From contig JBBSDP010000007.1 of NCBI GenBank assembly GCA_038240605.1, forward strand, positions 1 to 64,000: a DNA stretch of 64,000 bases, read 5' to 3'. Under the pieces are notes generated by a model. That model did not search any database. It was not told the origin of the DNA and saw nothing but the letters and a program-made list of their open reading frames with translations. A program made the position numbers and the translations under genes. Source of the stretch: JBBSDP01 sp038240605 (GTDB lineage: Bacteria; Planctomycetota; Phycisphaerae; Tepidisphaerales; Tepidisphaeraceae). Shown here piece after piece: positions 40,275 to 48,739 of this stretch; positions within the stretch are counted from its first letter, which is position 1, and each line of letters opens with the position of its first letter.

Positions 40275-40727
40275 CGTCTGATTCCTCAAGTACTACTATC
40301 GGCCGCGCGCTTTGATGGGGATGAATCGCCGACCTGTCCGGGAAACCCACTGGTTTACACGAAAATGACAAAAGCGGAAGAAACGGCTGCAAAATTGCAA
40401 CCCCTGCCGCAGACAGGAAATGCGACCTCGATTGTAAATTTTTGTATATATAGTGGAGGGATCGCGCGCGATGGGGACGACTATTTTACATTCGCGCGAC
40501 ATGTCGCGCAAACGTCGCGCGCCTTAGATCGCGCAGCGTCTTGCCGATTCAACCCTTAGATGTTTCGCGCGACGGCGCGACATCGGAAAAACGTCGCGCG
40601 TTTATCGCGCGGCTGGCGGGAGAGGTGAATCATCCCCTTCACCCCTTCTCGTTCAGCGATGTGCCAGAAACCGTTCGCAAAGACAGGTTCAATTGACCCC
40701 CCTACCTCGCAGCGATACAAGAATCCC
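40275..40727 (+). promoter_or_regulatory. repeat-rich control region upstream of pheA
   Basis: 453 bases without a supported gene. An A+T-rich core (40431-40455, TTGTAAATTTTTGTATATA) is followed by clustered CGCG palindromes: ATCGCGCGCGAT at 40461-40472, a perfect 16-bp palindrome GCGCGACATGTCGCGC at 40494-40509, and two related units starting TTCGCGCGAC (40491 and 40564) and ending AAACGTCGCGCG (40510-40521 and 40589-40600). The duplication and symmetry suggest a regulator binding site, perhaps controlling pheA or the leftward membrane genes. Confidence 0.55.
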
Positions 40728-41822
40728 ATGGCTGGTTCAGAAGACGCGTCCGCCTCGCTGGAGCCGTTGCGTACCCGGATCGATGAGCTGGATGCGAAGA
40801 TTGTTGACTTGCTCAACTGTCGCGCCCGGGTCGTTGTGGAAATCGGCAAGCTCAAGCAGCAGCAGAATACCCCGATCTATTCACCCGACCGTGAGAAAAC
40901 GGTGCTGGAGAAGGTTCGCAAACTCAATCATGGCCCGCTCCCCGATCGTTGTCTCGAAGCGGTTTACCGCGAGTTGATGAGCGGGTCGTTCGCGCTGGAG
41001 AAGCCGTTGCGGATTGGGTTCCTCGGCCCCACTGGAACGTTCTCACACGCCGCATCGGTGCAGAAGTTTGGCAGCAGCGTGACGCATGTGCCGCTGGCGG
41101 ACATCCCGTCGGTGTTCGATGAAGTCGTCCGCGGTCACATCGATTACGGGCTGGTGCCGGTCGAGAACAGCATTCACGGCGGCGTGGTCGATACGCTCGA
41201 CGCCTTCCTCAACAGCTCTTCGAAGATCTGTGCCGAGGTGAAGATCACGATCCATCATTTCCTGCTGGCGCGCGACGACTGGGAGAAGGTGACGCGCATT
41301 CACTCCAAGCCGGAGATCTTCAGCCAGTGCCGCAAGTGGCTGGCGGCGATGGGACGGGACCGCGACGTGCAACCGTCGGCCAGTTCCGCGGCCGCGGCGG
41401 AGATGGCTAGCCAGCAGCCGGGCGTGGCGGCGATCGGCACGCGCCTCGCGGGGCAGATGTACGGGCTGCGCGTCCTCTTCGAGAACATCGAGGACGATCC
41501 AGACAACGAGACCCGGTTCTTCGTGATCGGCCGCGAGGGCGCACGCCGGAGCGGCGACGACAAGACCGCGATCATGTTCACGACCGCGCACAAGCCGGGC
41601 GCGCTGGCCGAAGTGCTCGATGTGTTCAAGGAGAACGGCATCAACCTGACCGACATCGAGAAACGTCCGAGCAAGAAGGTGAACTGGGAGTATTACTTCT
41701 TCATCGACGCACAGGGCCACGTCGACGACGAAGCGATGCAGAAGGCGATTGCCGAAGCGCGGCAGCATTGCCTCCAGTTGACCGTGCTGGGGAGCTATCC
41801 GCGGGCGGTGGAAGTGTTGTAG
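40728..41822 (+). CDS. pheA: bifunctional chorismate mutase / prephenate dehydratase
   Basis: A 364-residue P-protein catalysing the last committed steps to phenylpyruvate for phenylalanine synthesis. The N-terminal chorismate mutase (about residues 10-90) contains LEPLRTRIDELDAKIVDLLNCRARVVVEIGKLKQ; the dehydratase domain (about 95-270) has FLGPTGTFSHAASVQKF, LVPVENSIHGGVVDTLD and TRFFVIG; the C-terminal ACT domain (about 285-360) starts KTAIMFTTAHKPGALAEVLDVFKENGINLTDIEKRP, which should bind phenylalanine for feedback inhibition. The ATG giving MAGSEDAS was chosen over an earlier in-frame ATG. Length is normal. Confidence 0.96.
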   Translation: MAGSEDASASLEPLRTRIDELDAKIVDLLNCRARVVVEIGKLKQQQNTPIYSPDREKTVLEKVRKLNHGPLPDRCLEAVYRELMSGSFALEKPLRIGFLGPTGTFSHAASVQKFGSSVTHVPLADIPSVFDEVVRGHIDYGLVPVENSIHGGVVDTLDAFLNSSSKICAEVKITIHHFLLARDDWEKVTRIHSKPEIFSQCRKWLAAMGRDRDVQPSASSAAAAEMASQQPGVAAIGTRLAGQMYGLRVLFENIEDDPDNETRFFVIGREGARRSGDDKTAIMFTTAHKPGALAEVLDVFKENGINLTDIEKRPSKKVNWEYYFFIDAQGHVDDEAMQKAIAEARQHCLQLTVLGSYPRAVEVL

Positions 41823-41881
41823 CGCGGCATCGGGCATCAGAGGATGCACGGGCGAGGCGCCGCGTGTCACGGGAAGGTGCA

Positions 41882-42208
41882 TCAGAAGATCGGCAGGTCA
41901 GCCTGAAGTATGTTCGGCTTTCCCTCGCGGCGATAGACGCGCGTCGGGTAAGTGGAGATCGTCACGCCGGGGAGTCCGCGGAGTTGGCCGTTGTTCAGGT
42001 GGAAGGCCCAGTCGTGCCAGGGGCAAATGACGCAGCCGTCCTCGACACGCCCGCCGGAGAGGCTGCCGCCGGCGTGGGGGCAAACGTTGTCGACGCAGAA
42101 GAACGCTTCGCCCTCCTGGAATACCGCGAGCTGGAAGCCGCCGATCTCGACGTATTTCCCCTCTCCCTCCTGCAATTCGTCAATCTCGCACAATGACGTC
42201 CAGGACAT
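41882..42208 (-). CDS. small Rieske [2Fe-2S] protein (NirD-like)
   Basis: A 108-residue soluble Rieske-fold ferredoxin. The cluster ligands are C43-x-H45 in NVCPHAGGSLS and C62-x-x-H65 in ICPWHDWAFH. GEAFFCVDNVCPH and the C-terminal strand pattern match NirD and dioxygenase-type ferredoxins. A reductase partner is not adjacent, so the acceptor is unknown. ATG at 42208 gives MSWTSLCEID, a natural family start; a TTG at 42250 that overlaps the upstream lipoprotein stop (TTGA) is an alternative, and would couple the two genes. Confidence 0.88.
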   Translation of the reverse strand: MSWTSLCEIDELQEGEGKYVEIGGFQLAVFQEGEAFFCVDNVCPHAGGSLSGGRVEDGCVICPWHDWAFHLNNGQLRGLPGVTISTYPTRVYRREGKPNILQADLPIF

Positions 42209-42246
42209 GGGGGTAAAGGGTTGGCGTGTGCGGCGCGGCCGGATCT

Positions 42247-43008
42247 TCAATTCTTCGGCGGCTCGGCTGGGGCAGACGGATCAGCGGCCGGCGCGGAAGC
42301 CGGGGCTGTTGCGGGAGCGGTGGCGGCAGGCGATTCGCTCGGCGCGGGTTGCGTGGTAGGCGCAGTTTGCGTGTTCGGCGCAGCCGAGGTTGTCTCTCCG
42401 TCGATGCGCTGCGCCAGGGCATCGCTCATCTTGCTGATGATGCCGTTGGATAATTCGACGGCTTCACCGACAACGACCGGGTGGGTCAGGCCACGGACGG
42501 TGTCCAACTCGTCCACCTTGGCCGCCATCTGATCGATCAACGGCTTGAGGTCCGCCTGATCGAAGTAGCCGTTCTGGGCGATGCCGGCCAGGGCGCGCTG
42601 GGCGGCGTGGAGGCCGGTAGCGATGGCTGGCTCCGTCGACAAGTCGGTTGAGCCACTGGCGAGTTGAGCGCGGCTCTCGTCGATGATGCCCAGCTGCTGG
42701 CGGAAGACCAGGTTATTGCGCGGATCGGCAAACAAGGGGAGGATCTGGCCCAGCTCCGCGAAGACCTGCCGCATCAGTTCCTGATGATCGGCGGCGGTGC
42801 GTCCGGGTAGCTGCCGGCTCAGTGCGCCATATTCCTCAGAGAGGCGGGAGAGCTCGCGCACGCGCACCGAGCCGTCGGGCGCCCCCGGCTGCGTGTCGGG
42901 CTGCGGCCGGGTGGTGGTCAGGGTCGGGGCCGTCTTGGCGCAACCCGCCGCCAAAAGCAGCAGAGGCAGCGTGGCGGTCAAGGCCAGACCCGGTCGCATG
43001 TCGTTCAT
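42247..43008 (-). CDS. hypothetical lipoprotein
   Basis: A 253-residue protein with a lipoprotein signal peptide (LTATLPLLLLAAGC, Cys23). The mature part is helical from about residue 50 to 190 (RELSRLSEEYGALSRQL, LMRQVFAELGQILPLF, GLHAAQRALAGI, DLKPLIDQMAAKVDEL) and ends in a Thr/Ala/Pro-rich low-complexity tail of about 50 residues. No enzyme domain is recognised. It precedes the Rieske gene in the same direction. Confidence 0.7.
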   Translation of the reverse strand: MNDMRPGLALTATLPLLLLAAGCAKTAPTLTTTRPQPDTQPGAPDGSVRVRELSRLSEEYGALSRQLPGRTAADHQELMRQVFAELGQILPLFADPRNNLVFRQQLGIIDESRAQLASGSTDLSTEPAIATGLHAAQRALAGIAQNGYFDQADLKPLIDQMAAKVDELDTVRGLTHPVVVGEAVELSNGIISKMSDALAQRIDGETTSAAPNTQTAPTTQPAPSESPAATAPATAPASAPAADPSAPAEPPKN

Positions 43009-43074
43009 AGAACTCCCAAGTCAGCTCGCGCGTTACCGTCAGCCGCGCGGCACTGAAGGCCGCACGGATGCGAG

Positions 43075-44268
43075 TTATCTTATCTCCGAGAGCTTGACGG
43101 GTCGCCGCTCGGTCGCGCTCACGACAGCCGCCTCCAGCACCTGCTGTGTCTTGTAGGCGTCCGCAAAGTCCGGTAACGGCACGACGGGTGGCTTGCCGGC
43201 AATGACGTTGATGAAATCGGCCGTCTGGTTCACGAAGGTGTGCTCGTAGCCAATAATGTGGGCGTCCGGCCACCAATTTCCGGCATACGGGTGCTCACCG
43301 CCGTGCGTCGCCATGATCTGCGTCCACCCCTGCACTTTCCGGGGGGCGGTGCGATCGTAGTAATAGAGGTGGTTCATGTCCTCGAAATCGAAGCGGATCG
43401 CCCCTTTTTCGCCGTTGATCTCCAAGCCATTGCGGTTCTGATTGCCGGTGGCAAACCGGGTGGCTTCGAACGTGGCGAGCCCGCCGCCCGACAAGCGCGA
43501 GATGAAGATCGTGGCATCGTCGACGTCGGACTTGCCCATCTTCCCTTTTGCGGCCGCGGCCCCGGCGGCGATCCCGCCAGCCGAACCCTGTGCGGGGATC
43601 TCCCGTTCCTTGATGAACGTTTCCTCGACGGCGCCGATCACTTCGGTGATCTCTTCACCGCTGATGAACTTGGCCATGTCGATGATGTGGGCGCCCAGAT
43701 CGCCATGTGACCCGCTGCCCGAGACGCTCTTCTGGAACCGCCAGATGAGCGGCACGTCGGGGCCGGCCCAGTCCTGAAGGTAGAAGGCGCGGATGTGGTA
43801 AATGCGTCCGATCTTTCCGGCACGGGCCAGCTCGTACGCCAGCGCCACCGCCGGCACACGACGATAGACGTACCAGACGGAGGTTTTCGAGTTCTTCGCC
43901 TTGGCGGCGGCGTCGCGCATCGACCGGGCTTCAGAGAGCGTGGCCGCGAGCGGCTTCTCGCAGGCGACGTGCTTGCCGGCCTCGAGCGCGGCGATCGCGA
44001 TCTCGGCGTGGGCATTGTTTGGCGTCGTCACGTCGACGAGTTGGATCTGCGGGTTGGAGACCGCCGCACGCCAATCGGTGCTTGCGTGCTGCCAGCCCCA
44101 TCGCTCGCGAAACGCTTCGAGCTCCTCGGAATTACGCCCGACGATCGTGTGCATGACCGGGCGGAGCGGCAGGTCAAAGAACTTGTCGACCTTCAGGTAG
44201 GCGTTGCTGTGGGTCCGGCCCATGAACTTGTGGCCGATCAATGCGACGTTGATGTCTTTTCGTGCCAT
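43075..44268 (-). CDS. Gfo/Idh/MocA family sugar oxidoreductase
   Basis: A 397-residue NAD(P)-dependent dehydrogenase. The N-terminal Rossmann fold opens with INVALIGHKFMGRTHSNAY and the family EKP motif is in HVACEKPLAATL (Lys about 104). SGSGSHGDLGAHIIDMAKFISGEEI carries the catalytic-site Asp and His. Such enzymes oxidise the ring or C1 of sugars and inositols. A second family member lies 145 bases upstream on the same strand, and a short spacer separates it from the lipoprotein gene. No transporter is next to it. The substrate is unknown. Confidence 0.9.
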   Translation of the reverse strand: MARKDINVALIGHKFMGRTHSNAYLKVDKFFDLPLRPVMHTIVGRNSEELEAFRERWGWQHASTDWRAAVSNPQIQLVDVTTPNNAHAEIAIAALEAGKHVACEKPLAATLSEARSMRDAAAKAKNSKTSVWYVYRRVPAVALAYELARAGKIGRIYHIRAFYLQDWAGPDVPLIWRFQKSVSGSGSHGDLGAHIIDMAKFISGEEITEVIGAVEETFIKEREIPAQGSAGGIAAGAAAAKGKMGKSDVDDATIFISRLSGGGLATFEATRFATGNQNRNGLEINGEKGAIRFDFEDMNHLYYYDRTAPRKVQGWTQIMATHGGEHPYAGNWWPDAHIIGYEHTFVNQTADFINVIAGKPPVVPLPDFADAYKTQQVLEAAVVSATERRPVKLSEIR

Positions 44269-44413
44269 GTCTTTCGTCCTCGCGCACTGTGCTGACTAAC
44301 TCGGGGCGGCGAGTTTATCGAGGAATCCGCCTTCCGTAAAACGCGCCGCCAGCGGTTCTCCCTCTATCCCGGATTAAGGGGCGAGAGAGCAATCTACCCA
44401 CCCGACGGTGAAA

Positions 44414-45451
44414 CTACCCGTCGATCTTCAGGGTCTTGCCCTGCTTAGACGCCTCCATCGCGGTGAGGATGACATCGAGCGACTTGTATCCTTCGCGGCC
44501 ATCCACTTCCGGCGGCTTGTTCTTGAGGATGTCCTGGGTGAACGAGTCGATCACGCCGCTGGCAACCTGCTTCAGGTTGGTGGACATCTCGCCGACCTTG
44601 TGCATCTCACGATCGCCGTTGCGGTAATCCACGACCAAGCCGTATGTGGGGTCGACGCCCAGCGAGAGGACGCCGTTGGTGCAGTAGATGACGGTGTAGT
44701 TTTCTTCTTTGCCGTAGTTGGTCCAGCTCAGGATCATGCTGCCGATCACGCCGGCATCGGTCTTCATGGCGAGGATGGCGTTGTCATCGAGGTCGATAAG
44801 GTGGCCTTCGGGGTCGCGCTTATCGAGGGTGGAGACGTAGCCGCCGATCTCGACGATCTCCTGGCCGAGCAGCCAGCGCATGAGGTCCGCCTTATGGACG
44901 CCCAAATCGCCGCTGACCCCCATAAACGCCTGGCCCTTCTTGAAGAACCAGCTCTTGCCGCCGTCAACCGACCATCCTTCGGGTCCCGGGTGCTTGAAGC
45001 TGGTCCGGAAGGAGAGGACCTTGCCGAGCCGCCCGCTGCGGAGGATCTCCTTGGCTCGAACGTGCGGCGGCATCAGCCGTTGGTTCATGCCGATGTAGAG
45101 ATACTTCTGGTTCTTCTCCGCCGCCGTGATCATGGCCGCGGCGTCTTCGCGCGTGGTCGCCATGGGCTTTTCGCACAGGACATGTTTGCCGGCGTTCAAC
45201 GCATCGATGCTCATTGCCGCATGGGTGGCATTGGGTCCGCAGACGACGACCGCATCCACCTCTCCGCTCTTCAGCATTTCCTTGTAGTCGGTGAACGGCT
45301 TGCCGCCATACTTTTTCGCAATCTCCTCGACCCGCTCCTTCACCGGGTCGGCCACCGCGGCCACCTTCGAATCCGGGTTAGCGGCCGCCTCGGGCAGATG
45401 ACGCCGCTGCGCGATCGCTCCACAACCGATGACGCCATATTTAACGGGCAT
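44414..45451 (-). CDS. Gfo/Idh/MocA family sugar oxidoreductase, second copy
   Basis: A 345-residue NAD(P)-dependent dehydrogenase with the Rossmann motif YGVIGCGAIAQRRHL, the EKP motif in HVLCEKPMATTR, and MGVSGDLGVHKADLMRWLLG as the catalytic loop. It is clearly different in sequence from the neighbouring 397-residue member, so they are not a recent duplication. The ATG at 45451 follows a perfect GGAGG eight bases upstream and replaces a longer Arg-rich frame. With the adjacent glycerate kinase it suggests sugar or sugar-acid catabolism. Confidence 0.92.
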   Translation of the reverse strand: MPVKYGVIGCGAIAQRRHLPEAAANPDSKVAAVADPVKERVEEIAKKYGGKPFTDYKEMLKSGEVDAVVVCGPNATHAAMSIDALNAGKHVLCEKPMATTREDAAAMITAAEKNQKYLYIGMNQRLMPPHVRAKEILRSGRLGKVLSFRTSFKHPGPEGWSVDGGKSWFFKKGQAFMGVSGDLGVHKADLMRWLLGQEIVEIGGYVSTLDKRDPEGHLIDLDDNAILAMKTDAGVIGSMILSWTNYGKEENYTVIYCTNGVLSLGVDPTYGLVVDYRNGDREMHKVGEMSTNLKQVASGVIDSFTQDILKNKPPEVDGREGYKSLDVILTAMEASKQGKTLKIDG

Positions 45452-45715
45452 GAGAGATCCTCCGCTTGGATCGTGGTGATAGGGATGGTCGGACCCCGCT
45501 CCGAGTCGTTTGACGCGAGCCGGACGGTTACATTTGTCTTTCGTCCCACGGCGGGCGACGAATGGCGCGCAAGTGTAGCGGCGCAGGGGTCGGTTGCAAG
45601 TTGATTTAGAGGCCGTTAGTCGGCACAGTGCGCGGGGTGCACGACCATCAATGTTGGGTCGGCCCACCATCTGAACCAAAGGCGATCGGCCCACCCCACC
45701 CTGTGTAGCGGGAAT
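45452..45715. other. divergent intergenic region before the glycerate kinase
   Basis: 264 bases holding divergent promoters. It contains two GGCCCACC motifs (near 45661 and 45689) in a GTCGGCCCACC/ATCGGCCCACC context, and nothing else I can name. Confidence 0.4.
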
Positions 45716-46855
45716 ATGAAAGTCGTCGTTGCCCCCGATAAATTCAAGGGTTCGCTCACCGCGCCCGAGGCGGCGCGCGCGATCGCCGACGGAGTGCGCA
45801 GCGTTATGCCTGGCGCCACGATCGACGAATGTCCCATGGCGGATGGCGGTGAAGGGACGGTTGCAGCGCTCGTGGCCGCGACTGGAGGGAAAATCGAATC
45901 ACGACGGGTCACCGGGCCTCTGCCGGACATGAGGGTTGACGCGGAATTCGGTGTTCTTGGGGATGGGGAAACCGCGGTTGTCGAGATGGCCGCCGCCAGC
46001 GGGCTGTCGCTGCTTCCCGTTCAGGACCGCAATCCGATGCTCACTACTACTTTTGGCACCGGCGAGCTGCTTCTGGCGGCAACGGCGCTGGGCGTACGCC
46101 GGATCATCCTGGGGATCGGCGGCAGCGCGACCGTGGATGGCGGCGTGGGCTGCGCCCAGGCGTGCGGGCTGCCGGTCATCCTCGAGGGAGGCGAACCGGT
46201 CTCGCCGACCGAGCCGCTCACCGGCGGCGACGTATCGCGTGTGGTGCTGATCAAGCATGGTCGCGGCAGTCCCATCGAGCGCGTCACCATCACCGTCGCG
46301 TGCGACGTGGCCAACCCATTGTTTGGTCCACAGGGGGCCGCGGCGGTTTACGGGCCACAGAAGGGCGCTACGCCGGCCCAGGTTGCCGAACTGGACGCGG
46401 CACTCGAACAGCTCGCCAGGCGATGTGGAAAGATCGAAGCGGCCAACACGCCCGGCGCCGGCGCGGCCGGCGGGTTGGGCTTCGCATTGCTCGCCTTCTT
46501 CGGCGCGACGCTTCGCAGTGGCGTGGAGATGGTCATCGACGCAGTCGGTTTGCGCGGTCGACTTGCCGGCGCGGACTTGTGCATCACCGGCGAAGGGTCG
46601 CTCGATGCATCGAGTCTCCACGGAAAGACGCCCTTGGGTGTCGCACGGCTTTGCAAGTCACTTGGAGTTCCCTGCATTGCGCTCGCCGGACGAATCGGAC
46701 CGGGGATTGAGCCGGCCCGCGCACAAGGACTCACGGCATGGCGAGCAATTCACGAAGGCCAAATTTCGGTTCATGAATCGATGGGGCGTGCCGCGGAACT
46801 GCTCGCCAGTGCGGCGGCCCGGATGATCGCCGACAACTGCAATCGCAATCGATGA
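45716..46855 (+). CDS. glycerate kinase (GlxK/GarK type)
   Basis: A 379-residue class I glycerate kinase. Landmarks are KVVVAPDKFKGSLTAPEAARAIADGV at the N terminus, CPMADGGEGTVAALVAATGG (the phosphate-binding region), GIGGSATVDGGVGCAQACG, NTPGAGAAGGLGFALLAFFGA and LCITGEGSLDASSLHGKTPLGVA. It phosphorylates D-glycerate to 2-phosphoglycerate (GarK/GlxK type), feeding glycolysis from glycolate, sugar-acid or serine breakdown. Length matches the family. It lies divergent from the Gfo/Idh genes and convergent with the zinc dehydrogenase. Confidence 0.94.
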   Translation: MKVVVAPDKFKGSLTAPEAARAIADGVRSVMPGATIDECPMADGGEGTVAALVAATGGKIESRRVTGPLPDMRVDAEFGVLGDGETAVVEMAAASGLSLLPVQDRNPMLTTTFGTGELLLAATALGVRRIILGIGGSATVDGGVGCAQACGLPVILEGGEPVSPTEPLTGGDVSRVVLIKHGRGSPIERVTITVACDVANPLFGPQGAAAVYGPQKGATPAQVAELDAALEQLARRCGKIEAANTPGAGAAGGLGFALLAFFGATLRSGVEMVIDAVGLRGRLAGADLCITGEGSLDASSLHGKTPLGVARLCKSLGVPCIALAGRIGPGIEPARAQGLTAWRAIHEGQISVHESMGRAAELLASAAARMIADNCNRNR

Positions 46856-46922
46856 GACGCGGGGACGCGGAGAATGATATCCTTCCTCTCCGCGCCCTCC
46901 GCGGTGAACTTCGACTCTCGAT

Positions 46923-48113
46923 CTATGCAGCCACCATGCCATGTGGGTCGATGACGAATTTTCGCGCGGCACCGCGGTCGAAGTCCTTGTATCCCTTGGG
47001 AGCCTGGTCGAGCGAGATCATCGTCACGTTGACGTTCTTCGCGATCTGCACCTTGTCGTGCAGGATGCATTCCATCAGCGCGCGGTTGTACTTGAGGACC
47101 GGGCATTGGCCGGTTGCGAAGCTGTGGCTCTTCGCCCAGCCCAGGCCAATGCGGATGCCGAGCATGCCCACCTTCGCGTTCTCATCGACCGCGCCGGGGT
47201 CGCCCGTGACGTAAAGACCCGGGATGCCGAGCGCGCCGCCGGCACGGGTGACTTCCATGATCGAGTTGAGCACCGTCGCGGGCTTCTCGTCCTTGGCGTC
47301 CTTTCCCTGTCCGTGCGCTTCGAAGCCGACGCAATCGACGGCGCAATCCACTTCCGGCACTCCGAGGATCTGTTCGATCTGCTGAGCGAGTGAGGCGTCC
47401 TTTTTCAGGTCGATCACCTCGCAGCCAAACTTTTTGGCCTGCTTGAGCCGATCGTCGATCATGTCGCCGACGATGACCACCGACGCCCCGAGCAAGTGGC
47501 AAGAGGTGGCACAGGCAAGCCCGACCGGGCCGGCCCCCGCCACGTAGACTTTCGAGCCCGGGCCGACGCCCGCCGTCACGGCCCCGTGGAAGCCGGTGGG
47601 GAAAATGTCAGAGAGAAGCGTGAGGTCCTTGATCTTCGCCATCGCGGTGTCGCGCTCGGGGAGCTTGAGCAGGTTGAAGTCCGCGTACGGCACCATCACG
47701 TATTCCGCCTGGCCGCCGACCCAGCCGCCCATGTCCACGTACCCGTAGGCGGCGCCGGGCCGGCTTGGATTCACGTTCAGGCAGATGCCCGTGCGACCTT
47801 CTTTACAGTTGCGGCAGCGGCCGCACGCGATGTTGAACGGCACCGAAACGATGTCCCCGACCTTGATGAATTCCACGTCGCGGCCCGCCTCGATCACTTC
47901 GCCGGTGATCTCGTGGCCGAGGACCAGCCCGGCCGGGGCGGTCGTGCGCCCGCGGACCATGTGCTGGTCCGATCCGCAGATGTTCGTGCAGATGATCTTG
48001 AGGATCACCCCGTGATTGCACTTGCGCTTCCCGATCGCCAGCTTTGGAAAATCAATATTCTGAATTTCGACTTGACCCGGTTTGATGTACGCGACGCCTC
48101 GGTTCTCGGCCAT
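46923..48113 (-). CDS. fdhA: zinc-dependent dehydrogenase, glutathione-independent formaldehyde dehydrogenase type
   Basis: A 396-residue medium-chain zinc dehydrogenase. Sequence landmarks match Pseudomonas putida formaldehyde dehydrogenase: GVAYIKPGQVEIQNIDFPKL, CTNICGSDQHMVRGRTTAPAGLVLGHEITGEV, the structural-zinc cluster IACGRCRNCKEGRTGICLNVNPSRPGAAYGYVDMGGWVGGQAEYVMVPYAD, and KVYVAGAGPVGLACATSCHLLGA as the NAD site. CGSDQH supplies the catalytic zinc Cys. That enzyme dismutates or oxidises formaldehyde with NAD and no glutathione. The ATG at 48113 has GGAGG seven bases upstream. Confidence 0.88.
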   Translation of the reverse strand: MAENRGVAYIKPGQVEIQNIDFPKLAIGKRKCNHGVILKIICTNICGSDQHMVRGRTTAPAGLVLGHEITGEVIEAGRDVEFIKVGDIVSVPFNIACGRCRNCKEGRTGICLNVNPSRPGAAYGYVDMGGWVGGQAEYVMVPYADFNLLKLPERDTAMAKIKDLTLLSDIFPTGFHGAVTAGVGPGSKVYVAGAGPVGLACATSCHLLGASVVIVGDMIDDRLKQAKKFGCEVIDLKKDASLAQQIEQILGVPEVDCAVDCVGFEAHGQGKDAKDEKPATVLNSIMEVTRAGGALGIPGLYVTGDPGAVDENAKVGMLGIRIGLGWAKSHSFATGQCPVLKYNRALMECILHDKVQIAKNVNVTMISLDQAPKGYKDFDRGAARKFVIDPHGMVAA

Positions 48114-48240
48114 GGCAGCACCTCCGCCAGTAAAGTTTTTCCTGCGACTCCACACGTAAATCAGATGTGAAGGGATGAAGCTTATCGAGGGATCGCGACA
48201 GGTCAACAAAAATACGGGAGCACGCGGGCGCGCAGGGGCC

Positions 48241-48642
48241 TCACCCGCCGTACAGCAACTCGACCTTGATGCAGCGATCCTCCACGTAATCGATGCCTGC
48301 TTCGTCGGCGAGGTGGCGGGCTTCCGGGCTCGCGATCCCGCTCTGGAGCCACACGCCTCTTGCCCCGACCGCGATCGCCGCGCGTACGATATCGGGGCAG
48401 TATTCCGCCCGTCGGAAGACGTTCACGACATCGATCGGACCCTCAGCCTCCGATAACGATGCGACGCATTCGAGCCCCAGCACCTGACTTACGTTCGGGT
48501 TCACGGGAACGACCTGCTTCCCACGCGACAGCAGCACGCGGGCGATGTCATGGCTGGGGCGCGAAGGATCATCGCTCAATCCGACGATCGCAATGCGTCG
48601 ACCATCGAGCATTCGGCGAATCTGTTCGGCTTCGCATTTCAT
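48241..48642 (-). CDS. CoA-binding domain protein (YccU-like)
   Basis: A 133-residue Rossmann-like CoA-binding protein. RRIAIVGLSDDPSRPSHDIARVLLSRGKQVVPVNPNVSQVLGLECVASLSEAEGPIDVVNVFRRAEYCPDIVRAAIAVGARGVWLQSGIASPEARHLADEAGIDYVEDRCIKVEL covers nearly all the family motifs of YccU/CoA_binding_2. Its role is unknown beyond predicted CoA binding. The ATG giving MKCEAEQIRR was preferred to one 24 bases upstream. It is divergent from the NagA-like gene. Confidence 0.9.
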   Translation of the reverse strand: MKCEAEQIRRMLDGRRIAIVGLSDDPSRPSHDIARVLLSRGKQVVPVNPNVSQVLGLECVASLSEAEGPIDVVNVFRRAEYCPDIVRAAIAVGARGVWLQSGIASPEARHLADEAGIDYVEDRCIKVELLYGG

Positions 48643-48739
48643 GAGTATTCGACGCGAGAGTGGCATTGCCGATCGTCCGGTCTACGATATTGTCCCGTCT
48701 GCTGGCAGTTAGCAACGCCGAAAGATTCGCCGAAGCCCC

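Noticed and set aside
40432..40450. TTGTAA and TATATA as a promoter for pheA
   Set aside because: Spacing is only seven bases, too short for a sigma-70 promoter.
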